A stretch of 50,811 nt of DNA, from the NCBI GenBank assembly GCA_964390545.1, contig CAYMJV010000009.1, forward strand, positions 1-50,811. Direction: 5' to 3'. Source of the stretch: CAYMJV01 sp964390545. Its GTDB lineage: Bacteria > Desulfobacterota > BSN033 > UBA1163. Positions within the stretch are counted from its first letter, which is position 1, and every line of letters begins with the position of its first letter. The notes beneath the pieces are model-generated. The model ran no database searches, was not told the DNA's origin, and saw nothing but the letters and a program-made list of their open reading frames with translations. Shown here piece by piece: positions 41,110 through 48,967 of the stretch. The translations under genes were made by a program, and so were the position numbers.

Positions 41110-41859
41110 ATGAATCCTCGAAAACTAGAAGACCTCTTAAGAAGAGTAAAGTTGGGGAAGACCTCCATTGACGAGGCGGTCGCCCAATTAAAATCTTTAC
41201 CTTTCAAAGACTTAGGCTATGCGAGGATTGATCATCATCGAAGCCTTCGGAAGGGATTCCCTGAAGTCATCTGGGGAGAAGGGAAATCGTCCAAGCAGAT
41301 TCTTTCCATCATGAAAGAGATGAAAAACAAGGGTCAGAATGTTCTGATCACCCGTTTGGACGGAAGAAAAGCAAAGGACATTCAAAAGGCCTTTCCAAAA
41401 TGTCGATATTATGCTCGGTCAAAAATTCTCACCTACCTCATTCATCCGGTGAGATCAGAAGGGAAGGGGACGATCCTGGTCATCACGGCAGGGACAACCG
41501 ATATCCCCGTGGCCGAGGAGGCTGTCATCACGGCCCAATTCATGGGGAATCATGTGGAAACCCTTTATGATGTGGGAGTGGCGGGAATCCACCGGTTGCT
41601 TTCAGAAAGGGAGCGATTGGAGGGAGCCCGAGTCCTGGTTGTCGTGGCCGGAATGGAAGGGGCCTTGCCCAGTGTAGTGGGGGGGCTGGTCGACCGGCCA
41701 GTCATTGCCGTTCCCACGAGTGTTGGATATGGTACCAGTTTTGGTGGAATTACTGCCCTTCTGGCCATGTTAAACTCATGTGCCTCGGGAGTGGCGGTGG
41801 TCAATATCGACAACGGTTTTGGAGCAGGCTGTATGGCCAGCTTGATGAATCGGATATAA
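41110..41859 (+). CDS. larB: LarB, nickel-pincer nucleotide cofactor biosynthesis enzyme
   Basis: LarB carboxylates and hydrolyses nicotinic acid adenine dinucleotide in the first step of nickel-pincer cofactor synthesis for lactate racemase-type enzymes. It is related to PurE (AIR carboxylase). The 249-residue product has the usual length. N-terminal helices (LEDLLRRVKLGKTSIDEAV) lead to LGYARIDHHRSLRKGFPEVIWGEGK, and the PurE-like core contains LVITAGTTDIPVAEEAVITAQ and VAGMEGALPSVVGGLVDRPVIAVPTSVGYG. LarC and LarE, needed to finish the cofactor, are not in the window. The next gene starts 11 bases after the stop. Confidence 0.93.
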   Translation: MNPRKLEDLLRRVKLGKTSIDEAVAQLKSLPFKDLGYARIDHHRSLRKGFPEVIWGEGKSSKQILSIMKEMKNKGQNVLITRLDGRKAKDIQKAFPKCRYYARSKILTYLIHPVRSEGKGTILVITAGTTDIPVAEEAVITAQFMGNHVETLYDVGVAGIHRLLSERERLEGARVLVVVAGMEGALPSVVGGLVDRPVIAVPTSVGYGTSFGGITALLAMLNSCASGVAVVNIDNGFGAGCMASLMNRI

Positions 41860-41870
41860 AGGCTCAAAGG

Positions 41871-42512
41871 ATGGCTGATGCGATGTGGATAGATTTCTTG
41901 AATGAAGGCGTCTCTCTCATCCTCCTGATCGCTCTCGGCTTCGTTTTTTATCAAGGCTTCAAGAAAAACCAGTCCTTTCTATCAGAACGAGAGGATTTAT
42001 TGAAGCGCTACCTTCTGTTTCGGGGAGATCGACAGGTGCGGCTGAAGATTTATGAAGGGGATGAGAAGATCTATCAGGACCTTCTTAAAAACATTTCAAC
42101 CAGTTGGAAGAATTTTAAAAAAACTTACGACCAGTGCCTCCTCTCCTTTGGCCAGAATACACATAAGACGAGATTTTGGCTACAGATCATCACGTTATGT
42201 CTTCTGTTAAATAGTGCCTTTCTTTTTGTTCGAATCTACTCTTCCTTCGGTTTCAAAACCAATTTCTTTTACACCGTCGTGAGGGAACTTTCAAGTTATG
42301 TTGTCGTGATCCTCAGCTTCATCTTATTGAGGATTCAGACCCATCGATTCCTTTCGTTGAAGGGCGAGGCGGGGAGGATGGATCGGGATATCCTTTTCTA
42401 CCCGAATCACCTCTTAGCGGAAGGGGAACGTGACGTCCTTTACGAAGAATTCGATCCCCTCGAGGCAAAAGGAGCAGAGGATGGAAAAGAAGATTCGAAT
42501 CCTCGTCAGTGA
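41871..42512 (+). CDS. Membrane protein of unknown function
   Basis: I do not recognise the family. The ATG at 41871 (MADAMWIDFLNEGVSLILL) is chosen because the longer upstream frame overlaps larB in another frame. The 213-residue product has three likely TM helices: VSLILLIALGFVFYQGF near the start, FWLQIITLCLLLNSAFLFV in the middle, and SYVVVILSFILLRI after it. A charged cytoplasmic segment lies between the first and second. It sits 11 bases after larB and overlaps the following gene by 32 bases, so the three are probably one transcript. A link to nickel-cofactor metabolism is only positional. Confidence 0.65.
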   Translation: MADAMWIDFLNEGVSLILLIALGFVFYQGFKKNQSFLSEREDLLKRYLLFRGDRQVRLKIYEGDEKIYQDLLKNISTSWKNFKKTYDQCLLSFGQNTHKTRFWLQIITLCLLLNSAFLFVRIYSSFGFKTNFFYTVVRELSSYVVVILSFILLRIQTHRFLSLKGEAGRMDRDILFYPNHLLAEGERDVLYEEFDPLEAKGAEDGKEDSNPRQ

Positions 42513-42855
42513 TCTAAAGGTAGAAGCCGAATTGAACGAATCGAAGACGGCTCAGATGATCTGGGAGGCCCTGCCCATCGAGGCAAAGGCCAACCTCTGG
42601 GGAGAAGAGATCTACTTCTCTATTCCGGTTAAAACGGGCCAAGAAAAAGGGGCGAGGGAAGTCGTCTCCTTGGGTGAATTAGGATACTGGCCTCCAGGGC
42701 ATGCGTTCTGTATTTTCTTTGGTCCCACGCCGGCCAGCCTTGGAGACGAGATCCGGGCTGCCAGCGCCGTCAACATTATTGGAAAAGTTCTGTCCGACCC
42801 CAAGGTTTTCTTGAAGGCCAAAGACGGAGCGAAAATCATTTTAGAGAAGGCCTAA
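42481..42855 (+). CDS. Cyclophilin-like fold protein (TM1367/AF2241 type)
   Basis: Members of this small beta-barrel family look like cyclophilins but have no proven isomerase activity. The 124-residue product starts at the ATG behind aaaggagcagagg. The pattern KIRILVSDLKVEAELNESKTAQMIWEALP, then ANLWGEEIYFSIPV, LGELGYWPPGHAFCIFFGPTPAS and VNIIGKVLSDPKVF matches the family order of strands. The longer frame opening at 42430 lacks a good ribosome binding site. It overlaps the preceding membrane-protein gene in another frame. A CCCC/GGGG hairpin (about 42873-42887) follows the stop. Confidence 0.8.
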   Translation: MEKKIRILVSDLKVEAELNESKTAQMIWEALPIEAKANLWGEEIYFSIPVKTGQEKGAREVVSLGELGYWPPGHAFCIFFGPTPASLGDEIRAASAVNIIGKVLSDPKVFLKAKDGAKIILEKA

Positions 42856-42933
42856 TTCGCACCCATATTTTCCCCTTTGCGGGGAAAGCGCCTTCGGCCT
42901 AAAGGAGAGAGGCAGGCTAGACCTCGCGACTCC

Positions 42934-43410
42934 TTACTTCAATTTCTTCCTGGCTCGTTCCAATTTTGCGCCTTTAATTAAAACATCTCGCAAACCCTTC
43001 CGCACCTCTTCATCATCAATCTTTTGGAGAAGGCTCTCGATCTGCTTCAACGTTCTCTCATCAAGGTCTTCCCCTTGCCAAGGGAGGGTTTTCGAAGAAG
43101 TTGGAATCGGCGGGGAGATCTTTCCCAATTTGAATCGAATATCTTCGATGAGCGGCTCGCCTAAATGAGAGTTTATCTTCTCTATGAGAGTGGATTTAAG
43201 AAACTGAAGTTGTTGGATCCAGGTGGAATGGGAAACATTGATAAAGAGAATGCGATTATGAATGGAACGAGGTTGGGCATGAAGCGCCACCGACTTTCCC
43301 ACAATCTCCTCCCACGCTCCCCAGATAGCGTGGGCCTTGAGTGGGACATCAATCTCCAGAGCCCTTAACGTTTGGTCAAGCACGGACCGAATGGGTTTTG
43401 GTTTTTTCAT
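42934..43410 (-). CDS. DUF721/DciA-like protein
   Basis: DUF721 proteins include DciA, the ancestral bacterial loader of the replicative helicase DnaB. The 158-residue product has the N-terminal pattern IRSVLDQTLRALEIDVPLKAHAIWGAWEEIVGKSVALHAQPRSI and continues HNRILFINVSHSTWIQQLQFLKSTLIEKINSHLG, which matches the DUF721 domain. The C-terminal third is polar, proline-containing and helix-forming. It is separated from the upstream metG by a palindromic repeat. Its role as a helicase loader here is inferred from family membership. Confidence 0.8.
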   Translation of the reverse strand: MKKPKPIRSVLDQTLRALEIDVPLKAHAIWGAWEEIVGKSVALHAQPRSIHNRILFINVSHSTWIQQLQFLKSTLIEKINSHLGEPLIEDIRFKLGKISPPIPTSSKTLPWQGEDLDERTLKQIESLLQKIDDEEVRKGLRDVLIKGAKLERARKKLK

Positions 43411-43428
43411 GATTGAGTCTGGATATTT

Positions 43429-43524
43429 AATCCCCCTTCATCCCCCTCGGCTTCGAGTCGTACCGACTTTAGAAAAGGCGGAATTCGAGGTTTCCTCCCT
43501 TTATTAAAGGGAGGTGAAGAGGGA
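43429..43524. repeat. Compound palindromic repeat between DUF721 and metG
   Basis: TAATCCCCCTTCATCCCCCTCG at the left pairs with GGGAGGTGAAGAGGGATTA at the right. Inner hairpins include TCCTCCCTTTATTAAAGGGAGG. The right end abuts the metG stop codon, so it may also end that transcript. Confidence 0.7.
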
Positions 43525-45093
43525 TTATTCAAGCGATATCTTAGCAGGATCAATCCTGGGAAACAGGGGCGCGGGCTTAACGACTCTTCTTCCGGGTTTT
43601 AAGCCTTCCCATTTTCCATTCAACTTTAGATTCTGTTCCCAGAGGTTCTCCTGCATCTGCAGTTGTGACCACATCTTCTCAGAGGTAGATGGCATGAAGG
43701 CAGCGAGGAGGAGGGCAAGGAGTCGAAGGGACTCCAGGGCATGGTAGAGCACGGTGCCAAGACGAGGCCGGTCCTTCTCCTCTTTGGCAAGGGACCAGGG
43801 GGCCGTCTCATCCACATATTTATTGGCAGCATTGACGATTTCCCAGATGGAGGACAGAGCCCTGTTAAAAGCTAGATCATCCATTTGCTTCGACAGTTGT
43901 GGAAGGACCTTCTCGGAGACTTCTCGGAGATCCCGATCGATCTCCTGGGATTGAGAAGGCGTTGGAATAAGACCATCAAAATATTTATGGACCATGCTGA
44001 GGGTCCGACTGAAGAGATTTCCCAGATCGTTTGCCAAATCGCCGTTAATCCTATGAACCATCGCCGCATGGGAGAAGTCCCCATCGATCCCGAAAGGGAC
44101 TTCCCGTATGAGAAAATATCTCACAGCGTCCACTCCATAGAGATCGATTAAACGGTTGGGTTCAACGACATTCTGAAGGGATTTAGACATCTTTTTCCCC
44201 TCGACTGTCCACCATCCGTGGGCGAAGACCATTTTGGGAGGCGTCAGACCGGTGGCCCTGAGCATGGTCGGCCAATAGACCGTATGAGTCGTGAGGATGT
44301 CCTTGCCAATGAGGTGGACCGCCTCCGGCCAGAAAGTCCGAAACCGATCCCCATCAGAACCGTACCCAATCCCGCTCACGTAGTTGATCAAAGCATCGAA
44401 CCACACATAGGTGACATATTCCAGATCGAAAGGAATTTCAATCCCCCAGCTTAACCGCTTTTTGGGTCTCGAGATGCAAAGATCTTCCAGAGGGCTTCGA
44501 AGAAATCCCAAAATCTCATTCCTCCTTGATAGAGGGAGGATGAACCGCTCGTTCTTTTCGATGTTTTCGATCAGCCAGGATTGATACTTGCTCATCCGGA
44601 AGAAATAGTTCTTCTCCGAAATCTCATTCACCGAACGAAGGCAGTCGGGGCAATTGCCCTCTACGAGATCCTTTTCGGTCCAGAACCGTTCGCAGGGAAT
44701 ACAATACCACCCCTCGTAATTGTCCGAGTAGATCTCTCCGCGATCGTAAAGATCCTGAAGGATCTTCTGAACCACTTTCTTATGACGGGCTTCTGTCGTT
44801 CGGATGAAATCGTTGTTGGAGATATTGAGCTTCTTCCAGAGAGACTGGAAACGCTTCACCATTTCATCACAGTGCGATTTCGGATCTACCCCCCGCTCCT
44901 GGGCCGCTTTCTCAACCTTCTGACCGTGTTCATCTGTGCCAGTGAGAAAAAAAACCTGATACCCCTCCAGACGCTTGAAACGGGCGAGGACATCTGCGGC
45001 GACGGTAGTATAGGCATGTCCGATATGGGGGACATCGTTCACATAGTAGATAGGAGTGGTGATGTAGAAGGCTCTTTCAGATTTCGGACGCAT
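43525..45093 (-). CDS. metG: Methionyl-tRNA synthetase
   Basis: This class I synthetase charges tRNA-Met. The ATG at 45093 is preferred to the in-frame start at 45126 because MRPKSERAFYITTPIYYVND matches the family start; this gives 522 residues. The HIGH motif is VPHIGHAYTT near residues 22-31. The zinc knuckle is CIPC...NCPDC near residues 125-145. KMSKS appears as GKKMSKSLQNVVEPN near residue 300. An anticodon-binding helical domain ends the protein. There is no C-terminal dimerisation domain of the EMAP type, so it belongs to the shorter MetG form. It overlaps the end of ricT by 17 bases. Confidence 0.95.
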   Translation of the reverse strand: MRPKSERAFYITTPIYYVNDVPHIGHAYTTVAADVLARFKRLEGYQVFFLTGTDEHGQKVEKAAQERGVDPKSHCDEMVKRFQSLWKKLNISNNDFIRTTEARHKKVVQKILQDLYDRGEIYSDNYEGWYCIPCERFWTEKDLVEGNCPDCLRSVNEISEKNYFFRMSKYQSWLIENIEKNERFILPLSRRNEILGFLRSPLEDLCISRPKKRLSWGIEIPFDLEYVTYVWFDALINYVSGIGYGSDGDRFRTFWPEAVHLIGKDILTTHTVYWPTMLRATGLTPPKMVFAHGWWTVEGKKMSKSLQNVVEPNRLIDLYGVDAVRYFLIREVPFGIDGDFSHAAMVHRINGDLANDLGNLFSRTLSMVHKYFDGLIPTPSQSQEIDRDLREVSEKVLPQLSKQMDDLAFNRALSSIWEIVNAANKYVDETAPWSLAKEEKDRPRLGTVLYHALESLRLLALLLAAFMPSTSEKMWSQLQMQENLWEQNLKLNGKWEGLKPGRRVVKPAPLFPRIDPAKISLE

Positions 45094-45862
45094 GGATGGT
45101 AATCTCTCCCCCTTCTTCCAATTCAACGGTCACGGTCTGGCTAAGCACATTTTGGCGAATGACTTTTCCTTTGCCCGAACGAGTGGTGATATGTTTGCCC
45201 ACCTTGGGCAAATCCCTTTTTAGCTCCAGATAGGTAGGATATTCATAGGCCAGACAACACATTAATCGGCCACAGATGCCAGAAATCTTTGTTGGATTGA
45301 GAGCGAGATTCTGTTCCTTGGCCATTTTGACAGAGACCAATTCAAATCGATTCATGAATTTGGCACAGCAGAGTTCCCTTCCACAACTCCCGAGGCCGCA
45401 GACCATCTTGGCCTCATCCCTTACGCCAATCTGTCTCATCTCGATCCGCATCCGGAATTCTGCAGCCAGATCTCTGACCAGTTCCCGGAAATCGACCCTC
45501 TTTTCTGAGGTGAAGTAAAAGAGGGCCTTGGAGCGGTCTAGGAGAACCTCTGTCTTGACGAGCTTCATGTTCAAGCCCTTCTCCTTGATCTTTCTGAGAC
45601 AGAAGGCAAAAGCATCCTTTTCCAATTGTTCGTTTCTGTGCAACTGGTCTAGATCTTCAGGGGTTGCCTTCCGGATCACCTTCCTCGGAGATTTCAGGAG
45701 AAAACGTTTCTCCTTTTCTTGAGGTGCGGAGAGAATCCTTCCTAAGACCTGTCCTTTCTCCGTATCGACGATGACGTTCTCACCCACCTCCAGGGTAAGA
45801 TCTCCAGCATCGAACTCTTCGGCCTTTCCATTGGCCAGCTTGACAAAGACCAAGCGAATCAT
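45077..45862 (-). CDS. ricT: PSP1/RicT-family protein
   Basis: RicT (YaaT) and relatives bind iron-sulfur clusters in complexes that affect RNA processing and phosphorelays in Bacillus; the exact role in this lineage is unknown. The 261-residue protein has the PSP1 domain with the cysteine-rich heart GLGSCGRELCCAKFMNRFEL and SGICGRLMCCLAYE, preceded by KRVDFRELVRDLAAEFRMRIEMRQIG. The C-terminal 50 residues form a KOW-like strand pattern (KVIRQNVLSQTVTVELEEGG). It starts five bases after the holB stop with a ggataggaaag ribosome binding site. The tmk-holB-ricT-metG order is a known conserved neighbourhood. Confidence 0.9.
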   Translation of the reverse strand: MIRLVFVKLANGKAEEFDAGDLTLEVGENVIVDTEKGQVLGRILSAPQEKEKRFLLKSPRKVIRKATPEDLDQLHRNEQLEKDAFAFCLRKIKEKGLNMKLVKTEVLLDRSKALFYFTSEKRVDFRELVRDLAAEFRMRIEMRQIGVRDEAKMVCGLGSCGRELCCAKFMNRFELVSVKMAKEQNLALNPTKISGICGRLMCCLAYEYPTYLELKRDLPKVGKHITTRSGKGKVIRQNVLSQTVTVELEEGGEITIHASEI

Positions 45863-45867
45863 CTTTC

Positions 45868-46854
45868 CTATCCCTCAGCCCAGGAGATCATCATTGCTTC
45901 CAAGGCCAGTTTTGTATTGGCGTTGGCCCGGACCGCTACGGTCGTTCGGTGGAGAACCTCCATCCGTTTCAAAAGGGAGGAGAGACTCCAATTCGCCGCT
46001 AGGGGTTCCATCACTTGTAATAAATCCGAATGGATCAGTTTCGGCTCCTTCTTCAAAGTCTTCACGATGACTAAGTCTCTCAATAAGGTTTTGGCAACTT
46101 CGAGCATCAAAAGAAGATTTTCTCGTTGAGAGGGTAAAGATTCAACCCAACTCCCCATCTTTTCAAATGAAAGCGATTTCAATCCTACCCAGTCCTTTAG
46201 GAGTTCTTCTCTTGGAATCTGATGAATCTCCTCTCGGATCTCCAAGGCCTTTCCAGGGCTTCCATCTGAAAGAGAAGCAAGGAGATGGGCTTCTGTTTCA
46301 TCGAAACCTGTACCTTCCATCAACCATTTGGAAACCAGAGAAATTGGTAAGGGATTGAACCGAATCGGCTGGCATCGTGAAAGGATCGTGGGCAAGATGA
46401 ACCTGGAGTTATTGGCCAGCAGGATGATCACTGTATGGAGCGGGGGTTCTTCCAGCGTTTTAAGAAGAGTATTGGGTATATCATGAGCCATCCGGTCTGC
46501 AGCCGTGAGGATACAGACACGACGTTTTCCTTCATAGGGTTTGTAAGCCAGTTCTTTCTGCATCTGAATGACTTGCTCTTTCTTGATGCCTTGACCGATG
46601 GGTTCAATGAGCAAAACGTCTGGATGAAGAGCGTGATCAATCTTTTTACAAGAAAGGCAATGATCGCAGGCATCCCCTCTCTCAACTCCTTCATCGAGAC
46701 AATTGAGGGCCTTTGCAAATTGCAGGGCTACCCACTTCTTTCCAATCCCCTCATTTCCCAGAAAGAGATAGCTATGGGCGATCCTATCCCTCTGGATGGC
46801 TCGCTTCAGCAGTTCGATGGGCCTAGAATGGCCTAAAACGTTTTTGAATGACAT
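45868..46854 (-). CDS. holB: DNA polymerase III delta-prime subunit
   Basis: Delta-prime is part of the clamp-loader complex of the replicative polymerase. The ATG at 46854 (MSFKNVLGHSRPIELLKRAI) fits the family; a longer in-frame start at 46887 is less likely. The 328-residue product has the AAA+ fold: FLGNEGIGKKWVALQFAKAL in the P-loop position, the zinc module CDHCLSCKK, then LTAADRMAHDIPNTLLKTLEEPP with the sensor region SRFILPTILSRCQPIRF. The P-loop Lys-Lys in place of Lys-Thr/Ser is in line with the weak or absent ATPase activity of delta-prime. It follows tmk. Confidence 0.9.
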   Translation of the reverse strand: MSFKNVLGHSRPIELLKRAIQRDRIAHSYLFLGNEGIGKKWVALQFAKALNCLDEGVERGDACDHCLSCKKIDHALHPDVLLIEPIGQGIKKEQVIQMQKELAYKPYEGKRRVCILTAADRMAHDIPNTLLKTLEEPPLHTVIILLANNSRFILPTILSRCQPIRFNPLPISLVSKWLMEGTGFDETEAHLLASLSDGSPGKALEIREEIHQIPREELLKDWVGLKSLSFEKMGSWVESLPSQRENLLLMLEVAKTLLRDLVIVKTLKKEPKLIHSDLLQVMEPLAANWSLSSLLKRMEVLHRTTVAVRANANTKLALEAMMISWAEG

Positions 46855-46872
46855 AGCCTGTCTCAAAAGAAG

Positions 46873-46986
46873 GGTCCGAGGATTCACGGGTCCAAGGGTT
46901 CAAGTTTGAAATTCTTAAAGCATTTCTCAATTTGATAAACTCGATGATTTCACTTGAACCCTCGAACCCTTGACCCCTTGAACCCT
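46873..46986. repeat. Inverted repeat (GGGTCCAAGGGTTCAAG...CTTGAACCCTCGAACCC)
   Basis: The left part carries GGTCCAAGGGTTCAAGTTTG and the right part CTTGAACCCTCGAACCCTTG, inverted copies of each other around an A/T-rich centre. Its right half is inside the 3' end of tmk and encodes that protein's last residues. Confidence 0.7.
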
Positions 46987-47615
46987 ATTAATTTATCAAC
47001 GATCTCTCGAATCTTCTCGAAGCTCTTGTCTACACCTTCTCGCGTATCGATCACCTTCACCCGGTGGGGCTCCTTCTTAGCAATCCAATGATATCCTCTC
47101 CTCACCCGATGATGAAATTGGATCTTCTCTCTTTCAAACCGCTCTTCTTTCGTCTTCCTCTGCCTCTGATTTCTCTGAACGGCCCTCTTCAGTCCTAAAC
47201 CCGAAGGGCAGTCCAAAAGAAACGTCACGTCAGGTTTCCTCCCTTGCGTGGCGAGTTGATTGAGCCTCTTGATCAATTCCAGGTCTAACTTTCGACCAAA
47301 ACCTTGATAGGCAATGGTCGCATCACTAAAACGGTCGCAGAGAACCACCCCTCCTTTTTTTAAGATGGGCTCGATAACCTCCCTCAGATGTTGAGCCCTT
47401 GCGGCTTCATAAAGGAGGAGTTCGCTCAGGGGGACCATTTCCTGATGATCTGGATTCAGAAGGATCTTTCTGACCTTCTCACTGATGAGGGGCCCCCCAG
47501 GCTCGCGGGTGACTTTGCAGGGGATGCCTTTACGAGTCAGGTATTTTTCCAAACGGCGAATCTGAGTGGTCTTCCCGCTTCCCTCCACTCCCTCAAAGGT
47601 AATAAACAAAGACAA
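46950..47615 (-). CDS. tmk: Thymidylate kinase
   Basis: The enzyme phosphorylates dTMP to dTDP. The 221-residue product begins at a TTG behind aagggggg. It has P-loop FEGVEGSGKTTQIRRL at residues 7-22, the DRF/H-type motif VLCDRFSDATIAYQGFGR near residue 95, and the lid region RAVQRNQRQRKTKEERFEREK, rich in Arg. The last residues (GFKGSRVRGFK) are encoded by an intergenic-type inverted repeat, so the original C-terminus was probably different. It is the first gene of the tmk-holB-ricT-metG operon. Confidence 0.93.
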   Translation of the reverse strand: MSLFITFEGVEGSGKTTQIRRLEKYLTRKGIPCKVTREPGGPLISEKVRKILLNPDHQEMVPLSELLLYEAARAQHLREVIEPILKKGGVVLCDRFSDATIAYQGFGRKLDLELIKRLNQLATQGRKPDVTFLLDCPSGLGLKRAVQRNQRQRKTKEERFEREKIQFHHRVRRGYHWIAKKEPHRVKVIDTREGVDKSFEKIREIVDKLIGFKGSRVRGFK

Positions 47616-47726
47616 AACTAACCCCCCTTCAACTGTTAAATAAGTGCCTGAAATCTAACCAAAATATAAGTCAGAGCGTCACCTAATGTCAAGGGCGTGT
47701 TGGGAGATTTCTGAAAAAGCACAGAA

Positions 47727-47834
47727 ATCCCTGATTACACCGATTATGAAGCGATTACGCGGATTTCAAATACATTGAAGAATAAAGAGAAATCTGGGGA
47801 ATCATTTTTTCAAATCTGTGTAATCAGAGAGCGA
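47727..47834. repeat. A/T-rich inverted repeat (CTGATTACAC...GTGTAATCAG)
   Basis: ATCCCTGATTACACCGATTATG and CAAATCTGTGTAATCAGAGAG are inverted relatives flanking GATTACGCGGATTTCAAATAC. It lies in the 345-base gap between tmk and the GrdB-like gene. No gene was recognised in that gap. Confidence 0.6.
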
Positions 47835-47960
47835 AAAGTTTTTTTTAGAGCTCTCGTTGGAAAAGGGTTCAGATATCAATGACGAGTCTTGCTTCTCCAA
47901 AGGTTCAAATATATAATTGAGCACCCCTAGAACACTTGGCTGGCATATAGGGAGGCTTTT

Positions 47961-48833
47961 ATGGAACTGAATGAAAAAGTTGTGGATGGATTTCGATTTC
48001 TCCCTCCAGGCCTAAGGGCCTGGGTGAAAACCTTCATACCAGATGAAGATTTCAAAAATCCCATTCCTTGGACGCCCATGTCCAAATCCCTAAGCAAGGT
48101 GACTGTTGCTCTGGTGACTAGCGCCGGTATTAGTCTGAAATCAGATCCTCCTTTTGACATGGAAAGGGAGAAGAGGGAGCCTATCTGGGGGGATCGATCT
48201 TTTCGCATCATCCCCAAAGGGAAAACGGAGAAGGATATCGATGTCAATCACCTCCATATCAATACCACCTATATCAAACAGGATATTAATGTCATTCTCC
48301 CCCTTGCTCGGATGGCTGAGTTTGAGAAGGAAGGGATCATAGGACGCCTCGCTCCTAGCGCGTATTCCTTCTATGGGTTTCAATGGCGGAATAACGATTT
48401 CCTAAAGGAAGCGATCGAACCTATTTCGAAAAAGATGAAACTCGAAGACGTTGAGGCCGTCCTTCTTACCCCAGCTTGACCCTTCTGTTGCCAGTCCGTC
48501 GGACTGGCTGCAAGGCGTTTGGAAGAAGCTGGATTTTCCACAGTCGTTCTTACACCCACCTATGAATTTCATCGGGCTGTGGGGATTCCTCGCTCAGCCG
48601 CTATTGAATATCCTTACGGTAGGCCTGTGGGGCAGGTGGGGGATAGAGAGGGCCAGAGGAAGGTTCTTTTAATGGTCCTTTCTGTTTTAGAAAAAGCTAA
48701 AAAACCAGGAGAAGTCTGGCATCTTCCGTTCACATGGCCTGAAGAACCTAAGAATGCCGATTGGCAGCCCCCTGAAATGTCTCCGTTGATTAAATATTAT
48801 CTCGAGGATATTAAGAAAGCGAGAAGAGGTTAA
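47961..48833 (+). CDS. GrdB-family (glycine/sarcosine/betaine/proline reductase selenoprotein B-like) protein with in-frame UGA
   Basis: The frame runs 172 codons to TGA at 48477-48479 and continues in the same frame for 117 codons to TAA, giving 290 residues if the UGA encodes selenocysteine. The N-terminal part has VTVALVTSAGISLKSDPPFD, RSFRIIPKGKTEKDIDVNHL and the family pattern DINVILPLARMAEFEKEGIIG. The sequence around the UGA reads LLTPA-U-PFCCQSVGLAAR, where relatives have a Cys in a CxxC-type redox motif, so U173 and C176 would form UxxC. After the UGA the family similarity continues (FSTVVLTPTYEFHRAVGIPRSAAIEYPYG). A gggagg ribosome binding site precedes the ATG. Substrate and reaction are unknown; grdA, grdC and a reductase complex are not nearby. 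Confidence 0.85.
48477..48515 (+). promoter_or_regulatory. UGA codon with a SECIS-like hairpin just downstream
   Basis: The UGA (48477-48479) is followed by GCCAGTCC (48490-48497), loop GTC and GGACTGGC (48501-48508), an 8-base-pair perfect stem. A lower CCTT/AAGG stem pairs 48481-48484 with 48512-48515. The loop guanine is about 18 bases after the UGA, inside the range accepted for bacterial SECIS elements, which lie within the coding region. The hairpin also encodes the conserved CQSVGLAA. Confidence 0.75.
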
Positions 48834-48892
48834 TCTCCAGATTTCAAGCACCAAAAATCAAATAATTCCAAAATTCCGATAACCGAAATTCT

Positions 48893-48945
48893 AATCCCCT
48901 CACCCCATCCCTCTCCCCTCAGGGGAGAGGGGAAGAGTGAGGGGT
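48893..48945. repeat. G/C-rich palindromic repeat (CCCCTCACCCC...GTGAGGGG)
   Basis: AATCCCCTCACCCCATCCCTC leads into the perfect core TCCCCTCAGGGGA-type hairpin (CTCTCCCCTCAGGGGAGAG) and ends AAGAGTGAGGGGTGG. It separates the GrdB-like gene from the convergent DUF3047 gene. Confidence 0.7.
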
Positions 48946-48967
48946 GGTTTGCTTATTAAACATTTGA

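Noticed and set aside
48477..48479. The TGA read as an ordinary stop, giving two separate genes (47961-48479 and 48519-48833)
   Set aside because: Both pieces are in the same frame, family similarity is continuous across the TGA, and the second piece would need an unsupported TTG start. A read-through selenocysteine codon explains all three.
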